NCBI RefSeq assembly: GCF_949628265.1
Contig: NC_088787.1
Span: 13,692,501 to 13,756,500 of the forward strand
Direction: 5' to 3'
DNA: 64,000 nucleotides
Source of the DNA: Cloeon dipterum
Lineage: Eukaryota; Arthropoda; Insecta; Ephemeroptera; Baetidae
This document shows positions 12,401 through 27,000 of this stretch, piece by piece. The notes below the pieces were generated by a model. That model was given only the letters and a program-made list of their open reading frames with translations. It did not search any database and was not told where the DNA came from. Made by a program: the position numbers and the translations under genes. Numbering within the stretch: the first letter of the stretch is position 1; each line of letters opens with the position of its first letter.

Positions 12401-15400
12401 GGTAAGAGCCATTCAAACGGCCTTGCCCAAGAGCTTAATTGTTCTCAGGTCCGTTCTGCAGACAAAGCCATTTCTATAAATTGCAGTCCGGCTCGGCTCG
12501 CGTGCTGGGCGCAAAAGGCGGCACGAGAGCCACTCTGCGCACAGCAGGCCATTGTTTCGCCAGGATAACCAAGTTAGCAGGCCATGTTCCATTAGGAAAG
12601 CGGACACTATAATGCACCCTGCGTGGTCCTCACCTGAAAGCCAAGGTAATCGGATCCCCTGACGCTGCACTCGGCGACGCTCGCATCCCGCAGGTCAATT
12701 TCATCAAAAATGGCTGCCTGCAAGCAGAGAAAGAAAGAAAGATTGATTAGCAAGAAATGGGAGAGCCTATAATTGTTGCCGGCCGCAATTTATTGATTGA
12801 GTTGAGCGCCTGGCTCAGGTGCTCGCCTTCTCAGCATTCTTAATTCGATCTGTTTAATGAGCCGCCACCTGCTTCCTATCACTGTTAATCTATACGGCGG
12901 CGGAGTTTTTTCCGCCTGCATGTCAGCGAGGTAAAATGGACGCCTTTCTTTGAATCAGCATCATATCAAACGAATCACGAATCTTTCCTAACTAAGTAAA
13001 ATGCGCAGTTGACGCGATAAAGTTGCAACCAGAGCAGTGAAGCAGGTTGATTATTTCTTGTGACAGACATTTTCATTAAGGTCTATTGGCGGAATTGCTG
13101 ATGCGAGTTTATTTTCTTCTCACCTATCAGTAAGAAATTTAGTCACTGTTATATTTGAAATTGTGAAATTGCTATCTAAAAATGCAATTCAGTCGCTAAT
13201 CGTTTTTATATCCTAGAAGCTATGCTAGTCTAGGCCTACTTCGGATTTGCCCTTCTGGACAAGAGACTTTGCTAACTTGTTCGCCTGTAGTGTCGCCCTA
13301 TCTTTATTTTGACTGTGATACGTCAATGTATTTATCACTAATTGTGAGGATACACGAACATAACTTTTGTGCTCTGTGAAATGTTAAAATAAGAATAAAT
13401 TTACAAGCCCATACCCAGCCCGCACAAATGATTCCAAAAGATAAGAACACTCCTAAAACTCCATTTCTGAGTTGAACTGCGTTGCGCGGCGGAATCAGAC
13501 TACATTTGTACGCCCGAGTTGCGTTGAATGGAGCGAAATTCTCTTGCACCGCCAAATTAAACGTAATTCTGCGCCAAGGCAGCGACCCGAAAGTGGGCCG
13601 ACGCAACATTGCAAATATGGGGGTGACTAGAGGGAATTTGTTAGCATGCACAGCGGCGAGGGTTGCACAATTTATCATGTGCCAGGATTTGCTCTGCAAA
13701 CTATTTCTGAGCTCATTACCCGGTAATTTGACGCTCGTTCAGACAATGCGCGAACCAGCCTAAACGCCATTAGACTCGCACGCTGAAATTCAAGTTAATT
13801 TTGCCTGGCATATATAGATAGGTCTGGGATTCAAATTCGAGATTTATGGCGCGCCACTGATGTGACTAGACATATCACACAAATCAACCCAAATTAAAAT
13901 TTGTTTTTGCCTAGACCAGAAGAGTTTTACTTTGAGATGGCTCATTTAAAGTGTAGTTAATTTTTTTAGATAATTATGGTTCAATCCCGACGTAAAATTT
14001 AACCCCGTGCCACTCGTATAGTGCATGCTGAAAAGGCAAGAGAGGAATTAAGTTAAGTCGTATCGCGCAATCAAGATGACATTGTTATAGTCATGAAGAG
14101 AAATTAAACGTACTTGTTCAAGTTGTTGCCTCCTATTCATCTCAGCCAGGTTTCTGCCACTCTAACAATTTACTAATAATACGAACACATATTTAATTTC
14201 TATCCTAATTTTCTGCAGGAAAATTTCTTCAGCAAAATGTTATGGCTGGTTTTCCTCACGTACAGCAAGCATAACTATTTTTAGCACCAACCAATTAATT
14301 GGAACAAAAATATAATAAGCAGTAAGAACAAAGGGTGACATTATTACTCAACACTTGAGAGCAAAGCCAGAATAATTCGAAAATTGATTTACCGGTCGAC
14401 ATGACGACATTTGCTTTATTTTAGTGAACTTATATATGCGTGGCGGAAAGTGATTCAACAAAATTAATTTGCTGCTTTTGAGCTCAAGGAACGTGTTTGC
14501 CAACTCACGTGGCTTAAGAGAATCAACTTGGTGATAAGGCACGTTCAAGGAGAAAAGTTATTCAAAATAACAAAAAGCTAGAAAGAACACACCGGTTGCC
14601 AATATAAACGGAGAAGATATAATCTACAGATGAGTCAACATTTTCTTGAAAAAGTTTTTGACTATTTGGTAGAAGAATCACGAATGTTAGATTTAAAACG
14701 TAGACCGCGATGTCAATAAATTGAACAAAAGATGTAAAAAATAGCGTGTCCTTTTGAGATTGTTTCAGCTCAATTTTCCAGCAGGAGTCCTGCAAGTAGT
14801 CCTTTTATTAAAAATATACGATGACCTCTATCTATAGTTATATGTATTATTCTATAGGCAACGTAAGCAATTTAAATAACGCAGGACTTACACATTTTTT
14901 TAATTTTTCTTTTAAATAAGCTAAGCAGTGATCTGAAATGGAGGCAAATTAAAATAAAGTAATCGGCGATTTCAATGCTTTTTTGGTCCGCAAGCCTACA
15001 GCATGTTACGTTGCAAGCAATAGGGGACAAGAGCGATCAGACCCGGTAGGTAACGAAATCTGGTTGGGAAATCGTACCGCAAAAGCGTGCAATGTCTGCG
15101 GGCGGCTGGTAATTAAAAAGCGTACGCCGGTGTTGTTGTTGGTGCGCTGCAGCCGCGGCGACAGGAGCAGCGAGCACGCTGGCTGCGTGATGTATAAATC
15201 GATCCCGCCGGGCCGCGCAACAAGTTCGTATACTATACACGCCGAGGGAGGTGAGCGGGCGTGCGAGGGAACGGAGGCTATAATATAGCTGCTGGTGCGG
15301 CGAAAAATGCACTTTCTCCATCCCTCTCCTCGAGTCGGCTGCCCCTTGTCTATATAATTCATGATTGAAGCGTTTGAAAGAAGAAACACCGTGTTGAGCA

Positions 15401-18036
15401 CCGCTCGCTCGTGAAAATTTCAAGCTCGCAGCACGAGCGCGAAAAGTTAGTTTCCCTTCCCTTGGCCGCCCAACGCAATACATTTTTAAGTAGCTTTTCG
15501 GGCTCTCGACTTTCCTTATGTTCGCAATAACGCGCGGCTCGTGACCTGCGGGTTTTACCCTCACAGAATCGCGATCGGACGAGCTGCTCCAAAAGGGATT
15601 GGTCAAGATTACGTCCGATAATTGAAACTTGTTCTATCATTGTGTTCGCTTCTTGCTGGCCGATAGGACTTAGCAGTCCGCCTCGCTCTTTCATAGCGTT
15701 TTGTTGAGAAAGACTTTTGAAGCTTCTGATTGTTTACTTTTATCCCCAAATCAATTTTACTCTCAACAAACTTTACGATCTTGGAATAAGATCATCGTTT
15801 AAATTTGAAATTGAATGAAATAGAAAAAATACTCTAATCTGTGTCGATTTGAACACTGGATATAGGCTTGAGAATTTCTAAGAGGGTATTTTTGTCGCAT
15901 AGGTAGAATGACTGGCGGGGCGATCTCTTTTCGATTGTACTCCGCAATAAGTGCAGACGATTGTTTCTACCAGTGGTTCAAAATATTCTGCGTATTAGCA
16001 CTGTGATGTTGAATTTTGTATTATAGGCAAATTGCTGATGAGGCTGAGGGACTGGAACAGATTGATGAGCAGTGCAATAGTGTGTGAGATCAGTTTTCGC
16101 AACAATTTTTACTAGCCGCGCACCTTAACTGGTTTTAGGATAGATCACAGCAATTTCATTGTGGTATTTTTCTTAATTTAGTTTAAAGTACGCCAGAAAA
16201 GGTTAAAAATCTAGGCTTTGTTTCATTTAGTCCACAGATGTGATCAAATAAGCACATTTTTCTCCATCATGTTAAGTAATCGTTTGGTCTCAAAATTGTA
16301 TTTTACTGCTTTCTCAATCAAACCTTTGTTAAATTCTTGATAGCTACAGATCCAAGCGCTGACAAACGAATGATTCGAGTTTTTTGACAAAAGACACGAA
16401 TTCATTCCATTTCATTGAGGTAGCAAAAACGATTTTTGCGTCATATTGAGTATATTTCCTAAACTGTCTAGCAACAAAAATATTGGTAATGACAAAAATC
16501 TGTCCATCGGCCCCCAAATTTTAGTCATGGACCAACTTGATTGCTTTTTAACGAAGCAGGGGATGAGATTTTGAATAAGGAGTTAATTAGAACGTCGCGC
16601 TCGGAAGCGAGTGCGTTCGCCGCACGCCACGGATATTGCTGCGAAAGAGCTCGGCACTCACGGGACCAGACCGGGGTAGATCGATTTCAGGTTGCACGTA
16701 CGTATTGGGCGAAAAAGGACACACACACACACACAGAGGCAACAAGTAATCAAAAAGTGCACTGTCAAACATCCATCAATCATGGGCGTGAATATTGATT
16801 GGCACGCGAGTGAGCGAGCGAAGTGCCCCTTCCGTTTTTTACACCAGTACCCGTCCAGACGCATATTTTTTTATCGTGTTTTCCCTCCAATAGCACTGAC
16901 AACAAAAAAAGGAGTGATGCGTGCACGCCAGTGGCACTCTATTTCGATCTCTGCGGAAGATAAGTGTACCGACATTTTTTGTTGTTGTTCGCTTGAAACG
17001 AGGAGCAAGGAAACTCTATTAAAAAAGTGAACTGAATTTCCACCAACCTTGACGCATATTTATTTTTATCAATCATGACTGGAAAACGAAGCCTATTTAC
17101 TTCCAGCAAATTAAGCAGGAATGAAAATGTAAATGTAAACTAGGGGAAAAAAGGAAAGGAATTTTCATGCTCCAACAACTACTATCAAATCTGAGAACGA
17201 GCATTTAAGACATCAAAAGACTGAAGGACATATTGTCTTAGACAACTTAAAAAAAATCAGATCCGCAAGATTGAAAGTAAAAAAACAAGTGATCTAAAAA
17301 TTCAAAATTTAAAATGGCAGTACAAATATGTAATTTTATAATTCACACTGTATGACTGCCGTGTGGAAAGATGAAACTTGATTGAGCAATAGCGAAAAAT
17401 ACACACCAGCGTTTCTTATTTATAGCAAACCCCTCCAGATCTCTGGAGAGAGGTGTGCTTATTCTCGGGCGCACGACAGAAATATATAAGAGGTCGTCCC
17501 TCTTCTCGAAAAGGACGCCACTCGCCCGCGGCCTTATTGAATGGCACTTCTCTCCGTCTCATATTTTCCAGGAAAACCCGTGATTTGTCCTTCGGATTTG
17601 AGGCACGAGATGTGTGCCTTCAAAAACAAAAGTTTGCTGCGCTGCTCTGCGCCGTGATGATTTGTGAGAACAAAAGAATTGTTTTCCGCGAACAAAGCAG
17701 CAGCCACTTCACTTACAGGTGCACGCGCACTCTTTGCCCAATGATTTTGGTGTGTTTCGCTTCCCTGCTGACAAAGGGTCTCTTGCGATGAAATGCGACT
17801 CGCAGCATCCACTTATCAACCATTTTCAAGAAACTTTTCCTCCATTCCTCGCCCTTCGTTTAGCAGTTGAGCCGCGGAATCAAGTTCTTCTCGAGATTTC
17901 AGGCCCTTCCCCGGAGAGTATAATTGGCGATGGAAATTGAATTCACGTTGGCATCCAAAATTTATGAACTGCAGTCAAGTTTAAGAGGCACCTGCCAACT
18001 GTCTGACATGCATGACATGAACTTTGGAGAGACTTC

Positions 18037-18081
<45 letters not shown>

Positions 18082-21000
18082 AAGCTTCGCTTTTGAGTCT
18101 TCTACAGAAATATACGATGAAAACCCCCAGAGAAATTGCAGATCTTTTTTTATATAAAATAGCTTAACGAAATCAGCTCATTATCAATCATTACATGCCT
18201 GGCCTTTTATGCCGGCAGCTTTCAAGCTGCATAAAGGCGTCCACGCGTAAGCTGTATAATGATAGAAAGAAAAATACTGCCTTTCCTTGGTCGGTCTTAA
18301 AGGAGGAAATTGGATGCCCTGAGGAGCTGCGCTTTGGTGGTCTGCTTTTTGTTTGTCTGAGATCCGCCTGGCGGCACAATGGCAGCACTGAAGTAAGGAG
18401 ATTCAACAGGACAAGGCGGTGGGGCGTTCGCCTTAATTGACAACCAATTCCGAGGAGGGCAACAAATTTCAGGGTTTCGCTGCATTTAGTGTTTGCTGGG
18501 GTAATGCGCGCAAAATCGAGCCCGCAGGCTGAGAATTCAATGGACAGACGAGCTTTTGTGTCAATCTTAATTGGCTCCGCTGCGTCCATAGGGAACAACA
18601 GTCGGCGGATTTGCTGGCTTTAGTTTTACCTTATTTGCATTGTGATTGCCTCGTAACACGAGTTTTGTTTCGGACAGCCACCTTCCTGCTTCCTTAGAAC
18701 GGCTTTATCTGCTTTTTTAGGCTTGATCTGTGTAAGCCAGAAACTGCAGCACACTGAATTCGGGAGTTTTTACCGGGAAGTTGGTTTGCTCTTTCAATAA
18801 CATAAAATGGCGGTAGCAATGGTGTGTGCTGCACAATTTTACTTCGGTATTCTTACTGTTTCCTGTCATTTCCTTGCAGAAAATATGACATTTTTAATTT
18901 TTTTAAGACTTCAAAGATGTGTACCAAAGGCGAATAAATAAGTTTTCTCGGGAATTTCACCCTAAAGGTATTAAGATTTGCCATCGTGTAAGTTTGGAAA
19001 ATATCTCCAAAGTGTAGATTAAATATATTGTTATTTATTCTATTTCTTGGCATCATACATAAATAGTGGGACTCGTGCGCTAATTGTGAGTTTGTGATAT
19101 CAAGCACCCCATATACATTTGTGGATATAGAATCAGAGCAGATGCGCCGAGCATTATTTAAATCTGTAAAAAGATCGCAATCACAAGTATAGCTAGGGAA
19201 CACGCTTTTATTTTGTAGAATAAAAATGTTCCTGTACAAGGAAATATTAAAATTCGCCAATTGACAGATATCCACAAGTGGTATCAATAGCATAAGCCCG
19301 CGCTATTAAATCATGAGCGCTGACGCTCCACCTAAAGATTTCGGATTAAATTTATCATTTGAACCAGTTTAAAATATTTGAAGTGCCTAAAATGTTTAAT
19401 ACCATTTTTTGCCATCACTCAAATTGCGAAAATCAAAAGTGGAGTTTTAAATTTAGATTTAACAAAACATGTAGTAGCAACAAATTAGCATAGCATGAAA
19501 TATGATTTTTGATTAATTGTACGGTTAATTTACTTTTGTTTGAATTTAAAACCTGCATAGCAAATTTGTTTCTTAAACAGATAATTTGAACAGGCACCAA
19601 CCCATAACCAAACTTTAAAATGACTCATTTAAATTTTTTGCTTAGTTATCATTTCACTTGAAATTAATTCCCTGATGAGTTGTTTTGTCGTTCGAGGAAA
19701 TCATTTACTGTTCTTCAAATAAAACTGATTTAGCAGGTAGCAGGTGTATATATAAGAAGCGGAATCCACCCACGTCTGTTGTAGAGCGTAAATTGTGTCC
19801 CGTAGGCGTGAAAAATTTTTATGGAATGATTTCATTGGCACACTCCAGCAGGAAATCTACTACATTAGCTCATTAATTTGAAAGCAATAGAATACTAAGA
19901 AAACAATCGGTGCAAAACTTAATTTCACCGAGGTGTCATTTATTGTGGACGCATTTTTATCAAAACAGGGAGAGAAATTAACTCTTTCTCAAAGCTGCGA
20001 AACACCTTTTCGAGTTAAGGTAAAGCGGCACCCCTTTGCAAACCCGGTTCCAGCGAGGCGCGAGTTCCGGCCGGGCCACGGAAAATTTGCAAGCTGTTGC
20101 TAGTTGCCAATCGTCCCATATTTTGCACGGAATTGCGATATCGGGGCGGTTGGGCTGCTAGCTCGAATCTCTCGCCTCAGAATTGGCGCAAGAGAAAAGC
20201 TGTGTTACCTTTTGCAAGAACTGGTCTGGAGGAGGAGCAAGAGCGGCGGTGCAGAGCGCTGTGTCGCACTTGTAGTACTACGCGACGGGCGCTCCGGCAG
20301 CTTGAGCTGGGGGTTGGCAGCCTCCTTCTCCTACCCCGCATGACGTCACGCCAGAGTGACGTACCGTATCAATAATTCAATAACGCTCCTCGGCGAGCCC
20401 TTTTGCTCATTTACCAGGCTAACAAATTTCCGCAACACTACCTCCCTTAAAGAGATACCTGCTCCTCCGAGAATTATTATTTCTAACGCCCTTTGACCTT
20501 TTGCTAACTCGATTTGTTCGCAAACCGGCTGCAAACTAGCTCGCTCGGCTGATTCGATTTCGTACGCACGCTACGCGTGACGCGCCTAATTGGGCCCTCA
20601 CTCGTCTGATCAAGCCCGAAAAGACACATGCGACGAGAGGCGACGCTCGCCCTCCCGCCGCCCCCTTCTTTCTGCCACTGCCTTTGTCGTCCAGGGCTAA
20701 AAATGGCCCGCAATTTGCATTCTAGAGTGCCCTTTTGCAGAGCAGACGGCATATCTGAATGTCACCACTGGCTTCTTCCCGCGTGAATTCCTTTTTCCGA
20801 CACCTGCACATCCAGCGTTTGTTGCCGATTTATTTTGAAATTTTATACATCATTACTAATGCGAATGCTGCAAAAATATTGGTATATTTTACCTCAAATT
20901 AATATAATTAGTAATTCTCAACAATAGTGCTTTAAAATTTTTCAGTTTAAATTTGTTACGCAAGTCGAGTTGTTTTTGGTCGAAGAAAAAACATATTACG

Positions 21001-24000
21001 TCTTAAAATTTGAGCATCATGTTGCGGTTTGTTCAAAATGGAGCTCACGAAGTATTGCAATGGAAATTTCCATTGTGTAGGAGCAGGAGCTCTGTCAACC
21101 AAACTAAACCAAGCCTAAGTGGCGGGAAAAAGATTGAGTCGGCGCAGGTGTTCATTTAATTACTCCGCCGCATGTAACGTTATAATGTGGGGTGACACGA
21201 GATACAACAAGCTCCGTGTGAAACGAGCAGAGCAAGAGACAAAAGTGGTCGCTCATTCAGTTTTCTATTTAACACGGTTGAGATTTTACTCTAAAAATTT
21301 AAATAAAAACTCACGGAGGAGGGAAAACGGCGAAAATACTTCCGCGGACGCAAAACGGAGAGAGAGAAATTGCCTGGCGTGCGTAGTGTGGGAAAGAAAA
21401 CGGCGAACTCAGCTGCGTCTGAAACTTCTCATTTATTTTGCTCAGAAAATATTCAGCACCTCTACTCTCTGGGGTGAGGTGAGGCTTGCGAAATGTTTGC
21501 ACTCACGTGAGTACGGCAAATGAAAATAGAGAGAAAGTGCAGGCTCCGCAGCGAGCAAGCTGAATTTCACACGCAGAAAGTAAATAACGTCTGGAATAAT
21601 ATTTGCACTCAAAGGATACGCATGTCTCGCGATACATCATGTGCCAAATTGTTTCATTTTGTATTTACCCTCACTTAAATGACTCTTTCGAGAAGCCCTT
21701 CGTCCGCCTTTCCCGTTAGATGCGAACAATTTAAGAAATTCACTTAATATGTGGGACGATTATTGCCTAACGTCTAAAGAGACTATCACTATTCTTTTCT
21801 CCTCTTAAGTTGAATTATTTTTCAGGCGAACGGCACAAAAGTCCTGAAATTCAAGACGAGAAACACAAGTTTACTCAAGTTAGCAATTAAAAAGTTGAGT
21901 GAGTAAACGAAAACTTTTGAAGTGAAAGCCTGAAATCTCATTTGAAGAGGAGTCTATATATAACTTGCTGAAATTCAACACCACAAAAGAAATTTCCCTG
22001 CTGCCAGCACAGATGAATGGGGTCTTTCCCAGAAATTAAGCTTATCCAGTTGGTACTTCATTAAAATCAACTCGGCGCTACAAAAAGAGACCGAGTAGTC
22101 CAGTTTTTCAGTTAACACATATAAAAGGGCAAACGCGGTTGAAAGAGAAAAATTTGTTTAGCAACGCTACAGCTCTTTCTTTTTCTTTCTCGAGCCTACG
22201 AGTCAACACCCCTTTGTCTCGCTAATCCCTCTCGGGGCGAAGAAGCAGCAGCGGCAAAGAAGGCCCGCGAAATGAGAGCGTGCACCATCCAGGCAGAGGC
22301 TCTAATTTAGGGGTGTGAAAAATAGTGACTTTGTACTGACGAAGAGGTATAAGAATGTCAGCGACGCGGGGCAGGGGCCGCCAGAGGTGTGCAATCGGCC
22401 TGTGCCTTACCACTCTCACGAGTTCTGAGCTCGTTCCTCTAGCCATAATTAAAGTTTATAGGGGTGCAGTGTGAACTGTAGCGTCCGGAAAGGAAGGACA
22501 TGTGCTTACAATATACCATACCATTTTATTGATGATAGTGAAGAATGTTAATCACGGCTGCCCAAGGGATGAGCGGGGAGAGAGACAGACAGAGAGAGAG
22601 AACGTCTTGCTCGGTCCGCTGTCGGCAGGAGAATCAGGTCCAGAGAGGCAGAGTGCCCAATAGAGGAAGAGACAGTCATCCCCGCGAGTCGTGGTTTTAT
22701 CCCTGAGACTCTCCCTCCGCTCTCCCCTTTGGGCGCCCAAACACTTCACATCGTTAAAATCGGTAACGATATAATTGAAACCTTGACAAAGAGCAAGACA
22801 AAAATTGCCTAAATAAACATCGTACTCTACGCGATGATAATGATTGGGTAAACAACCCAGCTGAAAGAGCAGATTGTTTTCGGTTCGGCAAGTTTGTTTT
22901 GCTGTTGCGGGACGGAGAAATAAAATAATTGCAATGTAAATCAAATGCCCTCAAGGACTGATATTCAAGAGAATTAGCAACATACACACGTGACTAGCAC
23001 AGAGAGCACTTCGACCAATGATATTTTAAGTCCATAATTCTTTGTTTTCCTCTCCCCTGCTCTAACTATTTAGAGCTGGGACAGTTTTCCGTAGCAAAAG
23101 GTATCCGCTGCACTTTCCTTTTTGCCCTCCCGCGTGTACACAAATTTCGTGTTTGCATGCAAATGAGCAAGGCTCGCCGCTGGCAGAGTAACGAAAATGG
23201 AGCAAACATACAAATTCAGAGATGTCATCTTGCGCGGCGCAAAATGGAGCGCGCGCGAGAGAGAGAGCGCGTCTTGCTTGTTTTGTCTACTTTGTCAGTA
23301 AAATCGAACAGGTTTTGCGGCGGCGCCCGAGGCTCTTTTATTGTCTCTGGAGAGGCCCTTTCTTACGCGGCAGTTCCAGCACTCTCCTCGAAAACAACAC
23401 TCAGCCGGCTGCCTGCTGCGTGGAGAGGCCCCGGCAAAAAGAGGTGTGCAACCGGCACGACGCACTCGACCGGCGGGCCTGCATACCCACACACTCACCT
23501 TGGCTTGCTTGGCGTAGTACAGCTTGCGGCCCCGCAACCTGAAGTACCGGCGGCGCCACCGCTGGAAGCTGCACGTCTGCTTCAGGAGGAAGCCCTCAAG
23601 GGTGCACGCCTGCAACACCAATCGCGCGGTTGTTTAAACACAATGTGGTTGACAGGAGGAAATCCGAGCCAAGTTTCGAGTCAATCTATGTGTGTGTGTG
23701 TGTGCCTTTGTCAGCCGGGGACTTGCAGCAAAGTTGCGGCGAAGAATTTCAATTTGTGGCTCAAACATGCACGGAATATAAATAATGTTGGGGGTTATTA
23801 ACTGTCTGAGAGTGTCGTCAACAACTCGTTCGTTAGAGTCGACCTCGGGCCTGTAATCAAACTTTACTGCTGCGGGCAATTCAAGCCGAAATCAAATACT
23901 TGGAAACGAGACACTCCCTTGGTTTTGAGTTTAATTACACACGTGGTTTGTTGATCACAGATGGAAATAGAAATGTGTGGGACCACAAAGTGCCGAAGTT

Positions 24001-27000
24001 TCAAAGGCTAAAAATCAAGTAAACAATAATTAACACGACTGTTGTAAAAGCACAGACGATCAAATTACATGCCCTATAATTTATAATTTAGGATGGTAGA
24101 CTAAACAAGGAAAGGGATTGCGATATTTTTTACAAAACACAAATGGCCAAAAAACATTAACAAGAGGGTCTACATTTGTGACGCGATAAAACCGAGTGGC
24201 TAATATAATGTTCCATGAAAACGCAACACGCTATTACAGGATTGACGTTGTGGACGAGGGCGGCAAAGGCGTAAAATTTCACAAAAGAGGCTCACGCGTC
24301 CAAAAATAATCCAGCAGTTCGCTGTATCTCAATAAATTATATTTATTTGCAAAGCTGAAATAGCATTGTTTAAGCTTTGATGGATGACGTCAAAGGAAGA
24401 GAGAACTCCACTCGAACTCGCATCGCCAAACAAAATGAAATTCTTTGTCCTCCGTTGTTTGAAATCGCGACGAGTGTTTCTCAGCGAACTTTAAATTGAC
24501 AATTTTCTCGCCCCTCAGGCGCAAAATGAACTCTTTGTTGACGACCTGCTGGTGCAGGCGGACTGATATTTAATCATTTGCAATTGCTGGTTGGGCTGTG
24601 TATGCTAAGAGATGTATACGATGATTCAATTTTGCAAATTTCAATTTCTTTATTAATTCATTAAACCAGGAATATGTACAGATGATGGCTTCGGATTCAA
24701 AAAGGATGAAAACAGGATTGTAAATTTAAATTAATTTTCATTTTGGAGGTTATCCAGCAACGATTTAAAGTTTTGTCCAGTTCAAACATACTTTTACGGA
24801 CGATGAGAACATAAGAAATCACGATGGTCTTGAAGTATATTTTAGTACATCTCTTTTCGTTCCAAAAGTTGGACAGCGATTTATTTGGATGAGGAGGATA
24901 TTAAATCAAGGAATTTAGAATAGTTTATTTTTAAAGAGCTTGAAAAAGGATGGAATGGGTGGACATGGACACCACTGTATGACCAAACCTCAAGAGTATT
25001 CGAAGATTAGCAACTTACTCTGAGGATTTCTACTCTTCTCTTTTGTATTACTACCTTTTAAAATGTTTAAAAATAAATTCCAATTAGCTTTGCCATTGTC
25101 ACTTCACTCGCTGTTGGTTCGAATGATTAATTGTAAATTCCACTACAGCGTGCTCAGCCAAAAATGTAATTCGTTACCACACGTAATGAGCTTTTTGTTT
25201 TTGTTGCTCCGCTTACTGTTTCTTCTTTGATCGTCTAATGTTGGCGCTTCGATGTGCAAGCTTGTGGCTTTCACGTTGGAGCTAAATAAGGTGTGGCAAA
25301 ATCACAAAACAGGGCCGACACTCAAGTGATGAATAAAAATCTTCGCCTCAATCGATTATATTATTTTTAAACTCTCGCTGAAGGAGAATTCATTTTTAAT
25401 CAAATCTGGTGCCTTGATTTTATGAAATATTTGCGTACAATTAGGAGTGCTCTGAATGCGTAATAAAGAACAGCCAGAACGATGAATCAGGTTTATGCTC
25501 TTGGGAAATATCGTTTAAATTGCCTGGAAATGTAACAAGTTTAATTAAGACGCGAGTCCAATTTATTGGGCGTACTTGACAAGACGGTTCTCGTTCGTTC
25601 TCCCTTAATCGCAGCAGCCGGCTTGCGTCATCAGCGGCAGTCAGAAATAATGGAAGGCGTCCGCGACAAACCAGTCCAGCAGGTGAGAGTGCAGTCAGCA
25701 TCCGCCACAAAGATGATTTAATTTCTCGGAAAGGCAATAAATTTGGCCATTAAGGTTTTCCAGGTACGGACCCCTCGGGCATTCTCGGTCCTTTTTTCTA
25801 TATTATTTTGACTCCCTGGAGATGGCAAACCGCACAGAGCGCGACTTTCCCGCGAAGACTGCCATAAATTTCCATTTGGGGTGTGTGTGTGCGCGCGCCA
25901 TCGCTGTTCTCCGCGCATCATCATTTCAAAAAAGATGCTCGCGCCAGTAAATTAACACCTGACCCCTTTATCTTCATTGCGAGGCGCGTGCAGCCAGGCC
26001 GGGCAGTAATTTCCACTGCTCTTGCGGCCACACCCGCCGAGCAAACATGCACTTCCTCGGGCCCAATCACCAGCCGGCCATATATTAATGATTGGACAGT
26101 ATTTTTAGCTCTCATCTTCTTTCTCGCGCGCCGCTCTTGTTAATCTATCACTTTTTGCTTGTGTCGTCGGGTCGATTAATGTGTTTCGCGACCGAGATAC
26201 ACTTCGCAGAATCTGGCAGGGAAGTCCCATCCCATGGACGATATTTTTTGCACTCTGGCGGTATACTCAGTTAGGTATTGAACAAAAACACACGATCAAA
26301 GGAAGTAAAATTCTTAAATTTCTCTCTGCCGCCGGACATTAAATTTCCAGAAAAATGTGAAAAATACAATATGGATGAAACTTATGAAATTTATGTTATT
26401 TTAACCATAAAACAACCTGATAAAACCTTACAAAAAGCATAATATTTCGAAAATCTATCGAATTCTCAAGCCTATATTTTTAAAATGTAATATAAAACTG
26501 TAAAACAAATCTTTATTGCTTGTGAAAAATACAAATGTGAGCTAACAAGTTATTAAACTCGATTTGTTTAGTGGTACCGCCTAATATGGAAAAAATACAT
26601 GGAAAAAAATCTTTAGCTCTGAAATGCACTTCATCGAAAAAAAACGGAGTTCAACGCATCGTTAAAAAAATCGCGTCCAGACGCGAATTTTGAATATTAC
26701 TGGAGAATTCACACAGCCTTGCGTTGCTTTGACCGAAACGGAACTTGAGGCCATATGTCCATCGACTTTCCCGCACCGTTTAAAGGGGAGGAAAAATTAA
26801 TTTCCTGAGCCAAAGTCCCCGAGTCTAATCCCACCAAAGATTAATATGATCTTAATACAGGCGCAGCTCATCGATTTGACATGCAGTGTGTCCTTTAATA
26901 CAGCAGAAGGAGAAGGCTCAGGCCGGGTCGCGAATAAATTTGGGAAAGGTAAAGCCTCGAGCAGAGAAAAGCCATCCTTGCGTACACCGGAGCATGTTCT

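Larger units (their letters stand above)
12718..23498. other. DGK intron between PH exons 2 and 3, no supported gene
   Basis: About 10.8 kb. CpG-rich blocks (about 15.0-15.6, 16.6-16.7, 20.0-20.7 and 21.1-21.5 kb) alternate with AT-rich sequence. They generate ORFs on both strands, none with a recognisable domain or convincing splice partners. A TATAAAAG element occurs near 22.12 kb and TATAAAT near 15.19 kb. Alternative DGK promoters or enhancers are possible but not shown. Confidence 0.6.

Noticed and set aside
15006-15606. 131-189 residue ORFs on both strands near 15.3 kb
   Set aside because: Low-complexity, GC-driven and mutually overlapping, with no domain or consistent exon structure.
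23157-23801. 214-residue plus-strand ORF
   Set aside because: It runs antisense through DGK exon 2 and a TG repeat; the coding signal belongs to the minus strand.
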